A stretch of DNA of 41,474 nt from Glomus cerebriforme (Eukaryota; Glomeromycota; Glomeromycetes; Glomerales; Glomeraceae). Below, one piece after another: positions 1-10,143 of the stretch. The translations under genes and the position numbers were made by a program. The DNA is taken from positions 94,008 through 135,481 of the forward strand of contig QKYT01000298.1 of the NCBI GenBank assembly GCA_003550305.1, in the 5' to 3' direction. The first letter of the stretch is position 1. Every line of letters begins with the position of its first letter. Under the pieces are notes generated by a model. The model was not told the origin of the DNA. It searched no databases and was given only the letters and a program-made list of their open reading frames with translations.

Positions 1-475
1 CATCAGGCATTAATCCATCTCTAAATTTTTCCTTACCTCCTGGTTTAAGATTCATTTTTGATGCAATTAAAGCATCTTCTGCATATGCAACATGAGATGT
101 TGCATTATCAAATGCAAACACTCCAATTTCATCAGGATGCAATTTCTCAAAAATTAAAATGGCTTTTTCAGTAATCTAATTTAATTCATAAGATAATAAA
201 TTTATTTTAAAATAAATAAAAAATCATAAATAAAATAAAAATATTTACTTAATCAAATCTTCAATTTTCCACTAGCTATCATGATTAGCACCTGGTTTCA
301 TCATAACACATGCTTTATCTTTTTCAAATTTTAATTAACTATTAACTTCTGTTAAAAAATTACTAACATGTAAACTTAAACCTGCTTCTTTTTTACGAAG
401 AGGCTGATGTCCAATAGGCCCCAAAATGTTTTTTTGCCATCATTAGCATAAAATATTGATTTATAATGAATTGTC
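1..475 (-). pseudogene. DDE-type transposase relic, runs off the left edge
   Basis: Read on the minus strand, this stretch gives broken but clear coding sequence: FYANDGKKTFWG, then GHQPLRKKEAGLSLHVSNF, ACVMMKPGANHDS, and IFEKLHPDEIGVFAFDNAT followed by a DALIASKMNLKPGGK block. The order (D-containing FYANDG block, MMKPGANHD, FDNAT) is that of a DDE-superfamily transposase-like protein very common in Glomeromycotina and basidiomycetes; that family link is from memory, not a search. Breaks seen: a frameshift after FWG near 420, stops where Gln would fit (after GANHDS and before ITEKA), and an AT-rich stretch at about 177-250 that may be a spliced or mutated intron. The remaining C-terminal part would lie to the left of the window. 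A dead copy; the exact superfamily is not determined. Confidence 0.65.
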
Positions 476-739
476 TAATAATCAACTTTTTTAAAAAAAA
501 TACTAAAACAAAAATATTCTTTTTGGTCAGAGTTTAAAGAAACAATAGATTTTAATGAAAAGAAATAATATAAATATAAATATTGTAATTTTAAATAATA
601 AATAGTTATAATAAATAGTTAATTTTACAAATTACTTTAAATAATTATATGTTTTTTTTTTACAAATTAAAATCAAAAAGAATTAGAATCATTATTAGTT
701 TATGCATTTTACAGTACTAGGATTTTTTTTAATGTAATG

Positions 740-2065
740 GAAAATGTTGATTTTTAAGTATTTTTATGAAAAACATATCCTTTATTTAAAATTCTATCAT
801 GTTATATATTGTCTAGTAATTTACTAAACAAAGAATAATAAGATTTAAAAAAAGTAATTCAAAATGTTTTTGATGAAACTCCATATTTTTGCATAATAAG
901 TAATGAATAGTCAAATGTTAATAAAACTCCAATAAACAATTACATAATAACCATTTCAAAATCTATTTTTTATAAGTTAGTATATACAAAAAAAGAACAG
1001 AATATATGCTATCAATTGGAATTGACAAATTTATTGCTATTATAACTGATAATGCTAATAATATGAAATCAATATGGAGAATACTTAAAGAAAAATATAA
1101 AGATAAGATTTTTTCTTAGATGCTAGGCATATGGAATTAACTTATGGGTAAAAGACATAATGAAACACAAATGGATTGATAATATTTTGGAAAAAGCAAA
1201 ATAATTAGCTTTATATTTTTGTAATTATCAAATTCGTTCCACTAGTTGTACTTTAGAAAATACAAAAAGAAAAGTATAGATGTGAAATTGCTTTAACATT
1301 GAACTGTTGAAACAAGATGGATATTAGTATTTGAGTGTTTAAATTATATTTTAAAAATAAAAATTGCAATAAAAGCATTATTAGCAGAAGAAATATTGTT
1401 TTAAATCAAGAAATTAAAAATCATATTATTTGATGATTTATTTTGAAAAGAACTCAAAAATCTTTGTGATTTTTTAGAATTATTTATAAATTTTATAAAA
1501 AAATTATAAGAAGATAAGCCTTATCTTTCATCAGCTTTTGTGACTTTACGAAATATTAAAAATAAGATTTTTATTATATAATGAAATACCAAATAATTTA
1601 ATAGAATATTTAATAGATAGAATTAGGTATTAGTGGAACAGATTTTTGTATAATCCTGCAGTTATTGTTACATATAGATTAGATCCTAGATTTAATGGAG
1701 AATTAGTAGCAAATAGTAGTAATTGGAATAATATTATAGAAGAAAAGATTATACATATTGCTAGAAAAAATAATAAAGTTCAGATATTATATGAATTAAG
1801 TGAATATATAGAAAGATGTAGCAGATTTGCTAAAAAGCATTTATGAAGTGAACTAAATCAAATGCCAATTAATTGGTAGAATTTAATGAAGTTAAAATAT
1901 CTATTACTTAGTTCAGTTGCAGTTTTATCAATTCTAGCTTCATCAGCAATGAGTGAAAGAAATTGGTATATGTATAATTTTATTCATTCCAAATTGTAAA
2001 ATAAAATGGTTATTGATCGAGCAGAAAAATTGGTGTATATACAGTATATTAGAATATGAGAATTC
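740..2065 (+). pseudogene. hAT-family transposase relic
   Basis: Frames switching along the plus strand give NEWSNVNKTPINNYI near 903, IDKFIAIITDNANNMK near 1022, an ETRW-like WISVFECL block near 1315-1340, an uninterrupted 66-codon run at 1646-1846, and the C-terminal dimerisation block with LLSSVAVLSILASSAMSERN and YNFIHSKL near 1910-2000. SDNA-type spacing followed by the A-S-S-x-x-S-E-R-N-W / FIHSKLRN signature is diagnostic of hAT transposases. Many stops and several frameshifts mean no product. A TAG in NW-TAG-NL sits where Trp is expected (TGG to TAG), matching the decay pattern of the other relics here. Terminal inverted repeats were not located, so the true element ends are unknown. 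Confidence 0.8.
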
Positions 2066-2139
2066 TTTAAGAATTGGAAGTGCCACTTACAGTTAAAGAG
2101 TTAATTAAAAGTGAAGTTACATGTGACTTAGATTAGGTT

Positions 2140-2455
2140 ATGAAGATAACTTCATAGTCTACCAGTATCTTCATAATATAATAGTGAGTTTATAATCCGT
2201 TGGTAACTTCATAATATAAAAGTGACTTCATAATATAACGGTGATATCATAATCTAATTACATGATCTGGTGGTAATTTTATAACCTACTATCCATATTC
2301 TGATAGTGACTTCATAACCTACTTATGGGTAGCTCCTTTGCATTTATAGCATTATTTCAACTGTTTCCTATATAATATGGTGGTAACTTCATAGTCTAAT
2401 GGTGACTGATAGTGCTTTAATTTAATGGTAATATCATGATCTAATAGTGATTGCT
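2140..2455 (+). repeat. Degenerate tandem repeat, unit about 20-24 bases
   Basis: A motif close to GGTGACTTCATAATCTAAT recurs about a dozen times with variable spacing (for example near 2150, 2205, 2225, 2290, 2315, 2380). Copies differ by substitutions and small indels, and a non-repeat spacer sits at about 2325-2370. It lies directly downstream of the hAT relic and could be its subterminal repeat region or an independent minisatellite. No coding potential seen. Confidence 0.6.
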
Positions 2456-2650
2456 TTCTTCTTGTTCCTAATCTGTTTATATAATAAAATCTATATTTTT
2501 TGTTCAGCTTTTCAGTCATCTTTGAATATCTGATTCTATAATGAGGGTGCCGGCCCTCTATGCTAGTTTGGATACTAGATCTGTATTAAGAATTTGCACC
2601 TTTTTGGTTGCCTTTTTAGATGCTGAAGTGATGTAAAAAAAAAGGTAACA

Positions 2651-3044
2651 GGTGGCGCAGTAAATTCATGATTAATTTTGGCTGACATTATACCATAATT
2701 CTGGCCGATCTTGGAACTCATAATTTGGATCCAACTTGGTGACATGATGCACTATGATAGTGCCGTAGTAGTATTATAAAACTATCGCAGAATGCCAGAG
2801 AAGTTCTATTAGTTCACCAGTTTTATGCTAACTTGGATGCCGAAATATTATATTCAAAAATCTGACTGAAATTATGGAATAGTGTTGGCAGAAATTTTTG
2901 TTAATTTTACTGCACCTTAAATTTTAAGTGTTCATCTCCATTATTATTTTCAGGATAATACCTGGGATAATGCCTGGGATGCAAGTTATATGACCAGAAA
3001 TTATGGAATAGTGCTGGCCAAAATTTTTATTAATTTACTGCTCT
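2651..3044. repeat. Three-copy inverted/direct repeat, possible MITE
   Basis: A roughly 50-base block at 2992-3044 (starting GACCAGAAATTATGGAATAG and ending AATTTACTGC) recurs in direct orientation at about 2862-2916. It occurs as its reverse complement at about 2651-2708, which begins GGTGGCGCAGTAAATTC. The outer pair are inverted and would close a hairpin about 394 bases across, as in a non-autonomous DNA transposon with an internal duplicated arm. No obvious target-site duplication was recognised. Confidence 0.5.
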
Positions 3045-3057
3045 TTCAGTTCTGGGC

Positions 3058-3108
3058 ACTTTCCCGTCACTTTCTCGTCACTTTTTGACAACTTTCTCGT
3101 TACTTTTA
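3058..3108 (+). repeat. Short tandem CACTTTCTCGT repeat
   Basis: Four imperfect copies of an 11-14 base unit resembling GTCACTTTCTC lie back to back just outside the right arm of the inverted repeat. It may be replication-slippage sequence. Nothing else is seen here. Confidence 0.4.
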
Positions 3109-3179
3109 AGAGATATTGGCGGGATGTTGTAAGCTCTTCTGAAGTCTGATCATGGTCAAGGTAGTATGTATGCCAATTT

Positions 3180-3500
3180 TTAAGTGTCCCTATGAAAATT
3201 CTCTGTCCCTATAAGAAAAATTTACGGGAACGCTTATAGGGATGATCTTGATATCATTTTTGGGCTTCTTAGCTTGATTTATTGAGTTCTTTATTACTTA
3301 TCCCTATGTCTCTATAAGTTCATATGAAAAATAAAAGTTCTAGAAAAAAAATTTGATTGTTTCATGATACTCTTATAAGTAACTATAATCATAAATATAG
3401 TTGATATAATTGGTATATGGTTGATATATAGTATAAAAAAATAAAAAGGTAAAGAGTTCAGAAATTCATAGGGACTCATAGGATTATAGGGACAAGTAGT
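3180..3500. repeat. Possible MITE with TGTCCCTATAA inverted ends
   Basis: The left part carries GTCCCTAT twice (about 3186 and 3209); the right part carries the reverse complement forms ATAGGGACTC and TTATAGGGACA at about 3470-3496. The interior is AT-rich and non-coding. The symmetric placement suggests a small inverted-repeat element, but I could not define the exact ends or a target duplication. Confidence 0.3.
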
Positions 3501-3530
3501 AAAAATGCCTTCTCAGGTTTCTAAAATTGC

Positions 3531-3923
3531 CAGTTTGCTATACTAACGGTATTCTTGTTAAGTTTTTTTGCCATTCCTATAAATTTTTCATGAGGCCAAA
3601 TTTTTGATAAGTCATTAGGGCCAACNTATAGCATTAGGCATTTTCATTCTATCGAGAGCCTCTCCTAACGCTTCTGAAATCTGCCAGTTCTGAAACATCT
3701 TATCCAAATTCATCTGGTGATAATTTACTTTCGAATGGCACTTATTTACATGCAAATTACAAATTCCATATTTAGAAGCTATCAGTTTTATACATCCATC
3801 TTGTTTACATAGAGCTCACTGACATCTTTTCCAGTGAATACTACATCCTTCTGGTCATATATTTCCATTCTCACAAACTATTCTTTTATCGGAGGGATAC
3901 TGGCAAATGTATTTACTACCCAT
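3531..3923 (-). pseudogene. Small Cys/His-rich protein relic, divergent from the primase gene
   Basis: Starting from an ATG at 3923 the minus strand reads about 130 codons: a Cys/His-rich first half (ICQYPSDKRIVCENG, PEGCSIHWKRCQ, ALCKQDGCIKLIASKYGIC, NLHVNKCHSK) and a second half ending in PNDLSKIWPHEKFIGMAKK and a TAG at 3531. Two in-frame TGA codons interrupt it. An N near 3626 sits exactly where one extra base shifts the frame, so that break may be a sequencing artefact. Cys spacing suggests zinc binding, but I do not recognise the family. It lies head-to-head, 122 bases from the primase-helicase relic, so it may be a second gene of the same element; that is inference. Confidence 0.45.
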
Positions 3924-4045
3924 TGATATTATTCTTCCTTCGGTCAATTTAATGTCTATAATAATATTTATTTTTATTTTAAACTTTTTTGTTGGGGTAT
4001 TATACTGAAACGGTATACTAGATAACATATCTAAAAATTTTTACT
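3924..4045. promoter_or_regulatory. Short divergent intergenic region of the primase element
   Basis: These 122 bases separate the start codons of two divergent genes. They are AT-rich and include near-repeats GGTATTATACT and GGTATACTAG around 3995-4020, about 30-50 bases before the plus-strand ATG. A bidirectional promoter is the simplest reading, inferred only from position. Confidence 0.25.
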
Positions 4046-7000
4046 ATGAGCCAATCCGAGCTTTTAGAGTTCTTTGATGCGTCCGCCCCATACTATTGTG
4101 GGTTTAAAGTGTCTGATGTAGGTCAATACCTATATAAAATCTACGATGATAATGTTAGGCCAAAGCAATTCCTTGGTGTGGACAATGAGGATGAAATAGA
4201 AGCCTTACTCACAGATCATGAAGATCATTCCCTACATGAAATTATTGATGGTGATGAGCCACTCCGTTCTATCATTGACTTCGATTTGCCATGAGAAGTA
4301 TATGATAGTATTGAACCCAAACTTAAAGGTAAAGAGATACAAGATTTACTTATTAGTGCTGTTACAAAAGTGTGTTTAGAGATATTCCTGAAGTGGGATC
4401 CTGAAACTATAACTATTGCCAGCAATAGTGATGCAAAAAAAATGTCTTACCATATCTCGACTACTGGTATAAGACTTAAAAATATTGCACAGATCACAAT
4501 ATTCACTGAGCTTGTTCGTAAGAAACTTTCAGTGTCCCTCCAGGGGAATAGTATTATTGATAACATAGCAAATAAATGATCATTCTCCTTGTGAATACTT
4601 GGAATACCTAAGTTCGATAAAAAGACTGGCTCTTATATACGAGTAAAAAAGCAATACTCCTAAAAGATGGAACTGTCTTTGATTTTATGATCTGCTTATG
4701 TAATGATGAATCAGAAGTCATCGATAGTCCTCTTTGGGGGGTTCAAAGATAGAAACCAGGAGTTACTCTAGTAGAAGTAATACTACCACTAAAGCTGAAC
4801 TCAAATTAATAGAGACATTACTTTAAGAAGCTAACATCGAAGGGTATAGTCTTTCATATCCATCTGAAAATTTTTCTGATAAATTTCTACTATCATGCCT
4901 CTCTTCATCACACTGCCCAATATGTGACTGAGAACATGATAGTGATAATGCCTATATAATACAAAATAAAAAATTATACAGCTTTTTCTGCTACTGAACA
5001 AACCAAGATAAGCAACTCAGATCCAGAAAGCCTTCAAAATAACTTACTATTAGCAAAACTGCCTTAGATCGAGAACAAAAACTTTCAAGTCCTGTAAAAC
5101 TAGAACAATCCAGAATTTCAAATCCCAACGATTACTTTGTATGGGGTGATCTAATAGATATATGTGTATCTGAACGGAAATTTTTTCGTAATGAGATTTA
5201 TGATGCAATTCAGGCAACAGTCACCTGTATTCAAATGACATTAAGATTATGGGTGCTCAAAACAGAAGATATGAATGGTGGACTATATTTTGATATAACG
5301 CCAAAACTAGATCTTGCCAAGTATGAAATTAACTTAATTGAGCTAGGAGAAGAGCCAATGAAGTTAATTAATCTAATAGATTGGACAGTTACTAAAGGTC
5401 TAATCCTTTACCGCAATATTAATTTTCTTCCATATTCGCTAAATACTCCAGCTCATGATACAAAGTTCTTTAATCTTTTCATAGGATTTTTGGCTAAGCC
5501 AATGCCAGAAATTAATAAAGAAATTATGAATCCGATTCTCTGGCATGCAAAGAACGTAATCTGTAATAGAGATGAAAGACTTGACGAATATATCTGGAAC
5601 TGGTGGGCATATTTAGTGCAGAAACTAGAAATGAAACCCTGGACAATCTTGGTACTAAAATCTACATTACAATAGTGCGAGAAAAATATTATTACTGACT
5701 TTATTGGTGATAAAATCTTGGGGCCACATCTCCATTTTGCAACTTCAGATTTGAAAAAAATTCTTGGACGTTTTAATAGTGCCATTCAAGCTCGAAAGCT
5801 AATTGTCATGAATGAGATAGAGATGTCTAGTGGAGAATAGCATAGATTTAACAGGCATCTCAAATCACTCATAATAGCTATAGAGCGTAAGGGCTTGAAA
5901 CTATACGAATAAATGATAATGCTGGGTATATGGTTACAAGCAATCAGAATGCTCCACTTAAAATAGACATAGATAGGTGATTCTCGTATAGTCTGTTTTG
6001 ATGTCTCTGCATACTGTAGAAGTAATATACCATATTTTAACTGGCTAGAGGGTATTTTAGACTATCCTGATGCACCTGGAGTAGTTATGTCATATCTCTT
6101 TAGCCATGATTTATCAAATTGGAGTTCAGGAAAAATTCCTGCAACTAAGATAAAGATAAAAACAATGCGAGAGCAACTTCTTAATCCTATTTGATTTATA
6201 ATTGATTATATTACAACTTGGCCTGAAAATCAGATTAGCAGGTTTGGCTGTAAAAAAGTATACCAGGATTATTTTGAATGGTGCAGGTTTAATGGGAAAA
6301 AGCCATTAACTAGTAAAGTCGCTGATAAGAAATTTTTACTAATTAGTATTGATTAGACACATTCACGAGATAATGGAATAAGAGTATATCAGTATATTCT
6401 TGATTATTCCAAGATCGTAGCTAAACTCTGTGAATCTGACTTAGGTGATATCGAAGAATTTTCTGATACACCTCAACCCAACTTATCCGAAAATGAGACA
6501 GCAGATATATCCATATTTAATGTGCCAGAAATTATTCCCCCAAAAATAATCCTAACTCTTCCAGAAAAGAATATGCCTCCACCTAATACTAGTAAAGATA
6601 AGAAGGTGGTGATGTGACTCAAGACCTTTTCGACTATGTGACAGAACAAACTGAAGTTCCAGTTGCCTCAACAGATCTTGAAGGAACTACATCTGGCACA
6701 TCTGAGACTTCTAAAACACCTGAGCCAGTAATCGATGAATATGAGACTAGCAAGCATCCTGAATTAATTGAGCCTATTTGTGAAGTAGTGAATATGTCTC
6801 CTAAAGAAACAATAGGATTTCAAAGGGATCATCCAACCGATTCTCTCAAGCCTATCAATCAAGTATCATCTGCTATACTCCTGGCTAGACAATAGCGTGA
6901 AGATCATCTTAGAAAAAGGGTAGTTGAACTTGGAGAGGATCCAGATGTCTTCATAACTATTACTGAAAAAGACAGGCTTGATTCTACCATATTTTGATAT

Positions 7001-7251
7001 AAAATAAAAATGGATATACAAATACAGTATGTGGTTATGCAAAAGAGGGTGGAGAAAATCTCAAAGAACATATGGAAATGACAGTATGAGAAAGATTAAT
7101 AGGAGGAGAGATTATCTGACGTGAACTTGAGAATAAAGGATTCACATCCTTGTGGCTTGATACCGATGAGGAATGGCAAAAAAATGTAAGCATACTCCAG
7201 AAGAATGGTATGCTTTGGTAAAGAGCAAATAAGAAGCCAGTTTATAAGTAA
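4046..7251 (+). pseudogene. Decayed primase - D5/SF3 helicase gene (PrimPol-helicase type)
   Basis: A single long coding trace begins at the ATG at 4046 and ends at a TAA at 7249-7251 (about 1,070 codons). In order: SIIDFDLP, fitting the hhDxD catalytic block of archaeo-eukaryotic primases; NSDAKKMSYHIS, fitting their S-x-K-x-S-x-H block (4425-4460); a SFSL-ILGIPKF block after it; a HCPICD...HDSDNAY zinc-finger-like block near 4910-4960; then a helicase part with WAYLVQK, a degraded P-loop region (KSTLQ, then KNIITDFIGDKILGPHLHF) and RKLIVMNEIEMSSGE (Walker B-like). The SF3 sensor block GYMVTSNQNAPLKI and an Arg-finger-like GDSRIVCFDVS follow. The tail after 6600 is a Thr/Ser/Pro-rich linker and a Glu/Lys-rich end (LIGGEII, RELENKGFTSLWL). 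More than a dozen stops and several frameshifts interrupt it, so it is dead. Such fusions are known from large DNA viruses, virophages and related mobile elements. The precise lineage needs a search. Confidence 0.72.
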
Positions 7252-7445
7252 GGTGTTTAAATAAGAGAGTCTTTTTTTTTCTTTACAATTAGGTGATATA
7301 TAAATCCAAATTATTATTATTTTTCACCAATTATGAGTGGGTCCACATATAGAGAATTGTCAGAATATTGAACTTTTTTGGATATAGAATAACCTAAGGG
7401 TTGTACATAATCTAGTAGTTACTTTCAAGCTATATCTACACAACC

Positions 7446-9077
7446 ATGTCCGCGATTGTAACAAAGTATGTTACAAAGCACAAACTCAGTAAAGATATGA
7501 GTAATGAAGAACTTAGTTAATACATCCCAGAATTACTTGAGCTTTTGACAAATAAACTGAAAAGAGACAAGGGCCGTTAGTGCATTCAAAAAGGGTATAA
7601 TTTTAGCAGAGAATAGGCATTTGTATTAGTCTCTGATCAGAGAATTTGTCAAAGTAAAAGTTAAGTACCCCTAAAGAAGGAGGGGATGAAGCAGAGGAAG
7701 TTAATATATGCCAAGTATTTGACATCATCCCAGATAGAGAAACTATCAAAAGTATAGACTAGCATATTGTCTGAGATAATCTTGGTGAAAAAGAAGTAAA
7801 GATGATAGCCAAGGCTTTAACTGTAATGTCTCCCTAATCCTGTCGTTACCACATCCTGTCTTAATAGGCTCTGAAGATCGTTGCAGAAACTTAATGCTCC
7901 AGAAAAAATAATCTCTGCTATATTAGATGACAAAACAACCTGCGCATCTAACAAGATTCAAAAGGAGTGTAGGGTTCAACGTGAAAATGAAGGGATCTAT
8001 TTTTCAGACCACTTCTCATTAGAATCAGTTAAAGAAAAATTGGATGGGATGATGGGTATGACGTATCCAATGCACCCAATCTACAAGCTTTAGCAGATGT
8101 AATGATAATGCTCTGCATCCGTTCTGCTGAAATTAAAGACTTGCGCATTTCTAATGGAAGTGTAACTGGTGTTAACCTGGAACAGTCCGTCGTCCAAATT
8201 AACTATGAATAATTTCAGGGAGACAATAGCTTTGAAGTATTCCACACGCAAATTGAAGGCGCAATAGGAGGTTACAAAAGTTATAGACAAGAATTTACAC
8301 ACGAGTAAACACAATTATAATTTAGGGATTTAGAGATTTTAGAGAGGATAGTTCTTTTATTGTAGTAATTCCAAACTACAGAACTCACTATCGAGTCCTT
8401 AAGAAAAATACAGAGATATTTATATAAAATAAAATATATATAAGTTAATAATAAATATAATAAATATAACAAAGATAATAATTATAATAATTATAAATAA
8501 TATAATAAATATAATAAAAATAATAAATATAAACTATATAAATCTAATCTACATTATAACGTTTATCAGGTTTATAGCTAAGATCAACTAAATCAACCTA
8601 TATGTGTNNCNCAGTAAACTGTGCCGCAGACAAATCACGTGTATCACTGGGTATTCAAAAAACTGAGAATAGCAGGATAATCCTCAGGTATTTAGATCGT
8701 TAGAAAGAGATAAAGAGCGGGCTAAACTTCTTCTTACTTGGATTTAGGGTGCAATTTCTTCTGGACAGTTGAGGGATCTAGGAGTATGAGGGGTTAAATG
8801 GTTTAATACATTTCTGAAAAAAGATAGATTTCTTCCTGAAACTGGTAAACCACTCCTTCCTAACTATTTGCACAAATTAGGGGTGGTATTTACAGTCATA
8901 TCAAATAGTGCAAAAAATTTATCAGAGGCTATAATCATTGCCAGTCAAGTCCTTCGATATTTACCAGACAACCATGCCTCTTCAGTGTAAAACTACACAA
9001 TAGTAAATTATCGGTTAAGGGGACAACCTTATGATCAGGGAGAGGCAATTAAGATCTTTGATAAAAATGATTCCTAA
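7446..9077 (+). pseudogene. Crypton-like tyrosine recombinase relic, split by an LTR
   Basis: The trace runs from an ATG at 7446 (MSAIVTKYVTKHKLSKDMSN) to a TAA at 9075-9077. Recognisable blocks are LPELLELLTNKLKRDKGR with CIQKGYNFSRE near 7530-7620, IISAILDDKTTCASNKIQ near 7910, and ADVMIMLCIRSAEIKDLRI at about 8095-8150, which fits the first catalytic Arg region of tyrosine recombinases. After the LTR insertion come LLLTWI, ISSGQLRDLG, KWFNTFLKKD and finally RYLPDNHASSVQNYTIVNY near 8955-9015, fitting the His/Arg-to-Tyr end. Stops and shifts are frequent. It follows the primase-helicase gene on the same strand with about 195 bases between them, so both probably moved together. It is not the DUF3435 Starship captain type as far as I can tell, but I could not test this. 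Confidence 0.62.
8170..8646 (+). mobile_element. Solo LTR (477 bases) with CTGG target duplication
   Basis: The recombinase reading frame stops making sense at GTAACTGG (8162-8169) and resumes at ACTGGGTATTC (8646 on). Removing 8170-8646 plus one copy of CTGG rejoins the frame as SVTG-YSKN. The removed segment starts TGTTAACC and ends GTGTATCA (TG...CA, as LTRs do). It is flanked by CTGG on both sides, or ACTGG if the final A is counted. The interior has an AT-rich microsatellite-like part (about 8440-8540) and Ns at about 8607-8611. The last 75 bases recur at 14027-14100, which supports a mobile repeat family. Confidence 0.72.
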
Positions 9078-9185
9078 GGAATCAAACTAATCATATATAA
9101 GGATTTATAGAGGGGATCCTAGAGGGATCAGATCGGGAGGACTGATTTATCAGTTTAATATTATTTATTAATTTTATTTTTTCAT

Positions 9186-9500
9186 TTGCCTATAAAAGAT
9201 ATGTCATATATAAAATATCGCAAAATGGAATTAATCAATGATCAAAATCATTCATTCGATAGTACACATAGTAAGCAGAAAGTTATTAGATATACAAAGA
9301 AATTAGCGCAGATATTTGAACTAAATGAGAAAAATGCAGAAGTGTATACTGCGCTTTTCGGTGAAAATAGGGCATTAAAGAAACAATTGGAAGATTATCA
9401 TTCCCAGCATAATACTTTAGAAAAAAGGTAAAAAGATTAGAAAAAGATGTAAAATCCTTAGAGACCAAATTAAAAGATTTTGACAAATGTGTAAATAGGG
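9186..9500 (+). pseudogene. Coiled-coil protein relic
   Basis: A reading frame at 9186-9431 (an ATG at 9201 is the more natural start) gives a Lys/Glu-rich, heptad-like protein: KLAQIFELNEKNAEVYTAL, then ENRALKKQLEDYHSQHN. A frameshift at about 9430 moves into another frame that continues the coiled coil (RLEKDVKSLETKLKDF). It lies about 110 bases after the tyrosine recombinase and has a CTATAAAAG motif just before it. It could be a third plus-strand gene of the primase element, or the N-terminal coiled coil of a gypsy gag, since retroelement pieces follow. No family recognised. Confidence 0.4.
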
Positions 9501-9740
9501 AGACTCTGGTCAACTTAATATAAAAAATAGTTTTTTTGCTGATTGGTAAAAAAGGTAAGAGAAAAAAAGGATGTCCCTCATAAGCAATGAAGAAAGGTAC
9601 GACCGAAAAAGGTTAAGCGGATGGTAGTTTGAAGTGAGCCAGAGGGGTTCGAAGAATTAGGCACTTTGCATGATCACTTGATTATCTTACTGAACGTTGA
9701 ATAGAGATTTATTTTTGAATATTATATATACTATAATAAA

Positions 9741-10073
9741 ATGATTGTTGTAAATTGCACAGTTGAAAAAAATATCCCTATTAGGGCAGTAATTAATTCA
9801 GGTGCTGATATATGAACAAAAGAGATAGATCTTGAATGGTTTAAAAGAAAGACTCTTTTTGATTTTCATACTATATCATTGGTTCAAGGCGAAAATACAG
9901 TCAAGGATTTTTATTTGAAGCTGGAAGAGTGTAACAAGAGTTTCAGCCATAGTGAAGAATTCCTTAAATGCATATTATTAAAAGGATTATCACCCAAAAA
10001 TAAGATTAAAGTTTTAATGGATGGTTTACAAGCACTTGCATTAGGTGAGATACTGAAGAGGCTGGAGCAGTGA
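9741..10073 (+). pseudogene. Chimeric gypsy-type fragment: protease start joined to gag-like tail
   Basis: From the ATG at 9741 the frame reads MIVVNCTVEKNIPIRAVINSGAD, where NSGAD replaces the DTGA/DSGA active-site block of retroviral-type aspartic proteases. After a stop the trace continues at 9835 as LEWFKRKTLFDF and an uninterrupted run (VQGENTVKDFYLKLEE, then CILLKGLSPKNKIKVL, GLQALALGEILKRLEQ) that resembles the helical part of a Ty3/gypsy gag. Gag normally precedes protease, so the order is scrambled: two retroelement pieces joined near 9825. It is a paralogue of the better-preserved protease at 11127. Confidence 0.5.
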
Positions 10074-10143
10074 TTGTGTAATTTTCCCAAAGGTGCTTTG
10101 CTATTTTTTTGTTTGAAGATACAATATATAAAATAGAATATTT

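Noticed and set aside
3531..7251. TGA read as Trp (alternative genetic code) to explain stops
   Set aside because: TAG and TAA stops and frameshifts also occur, and the intact genes at 16337-26387 use a normal code with Trp as TGG; mutation explains it better.
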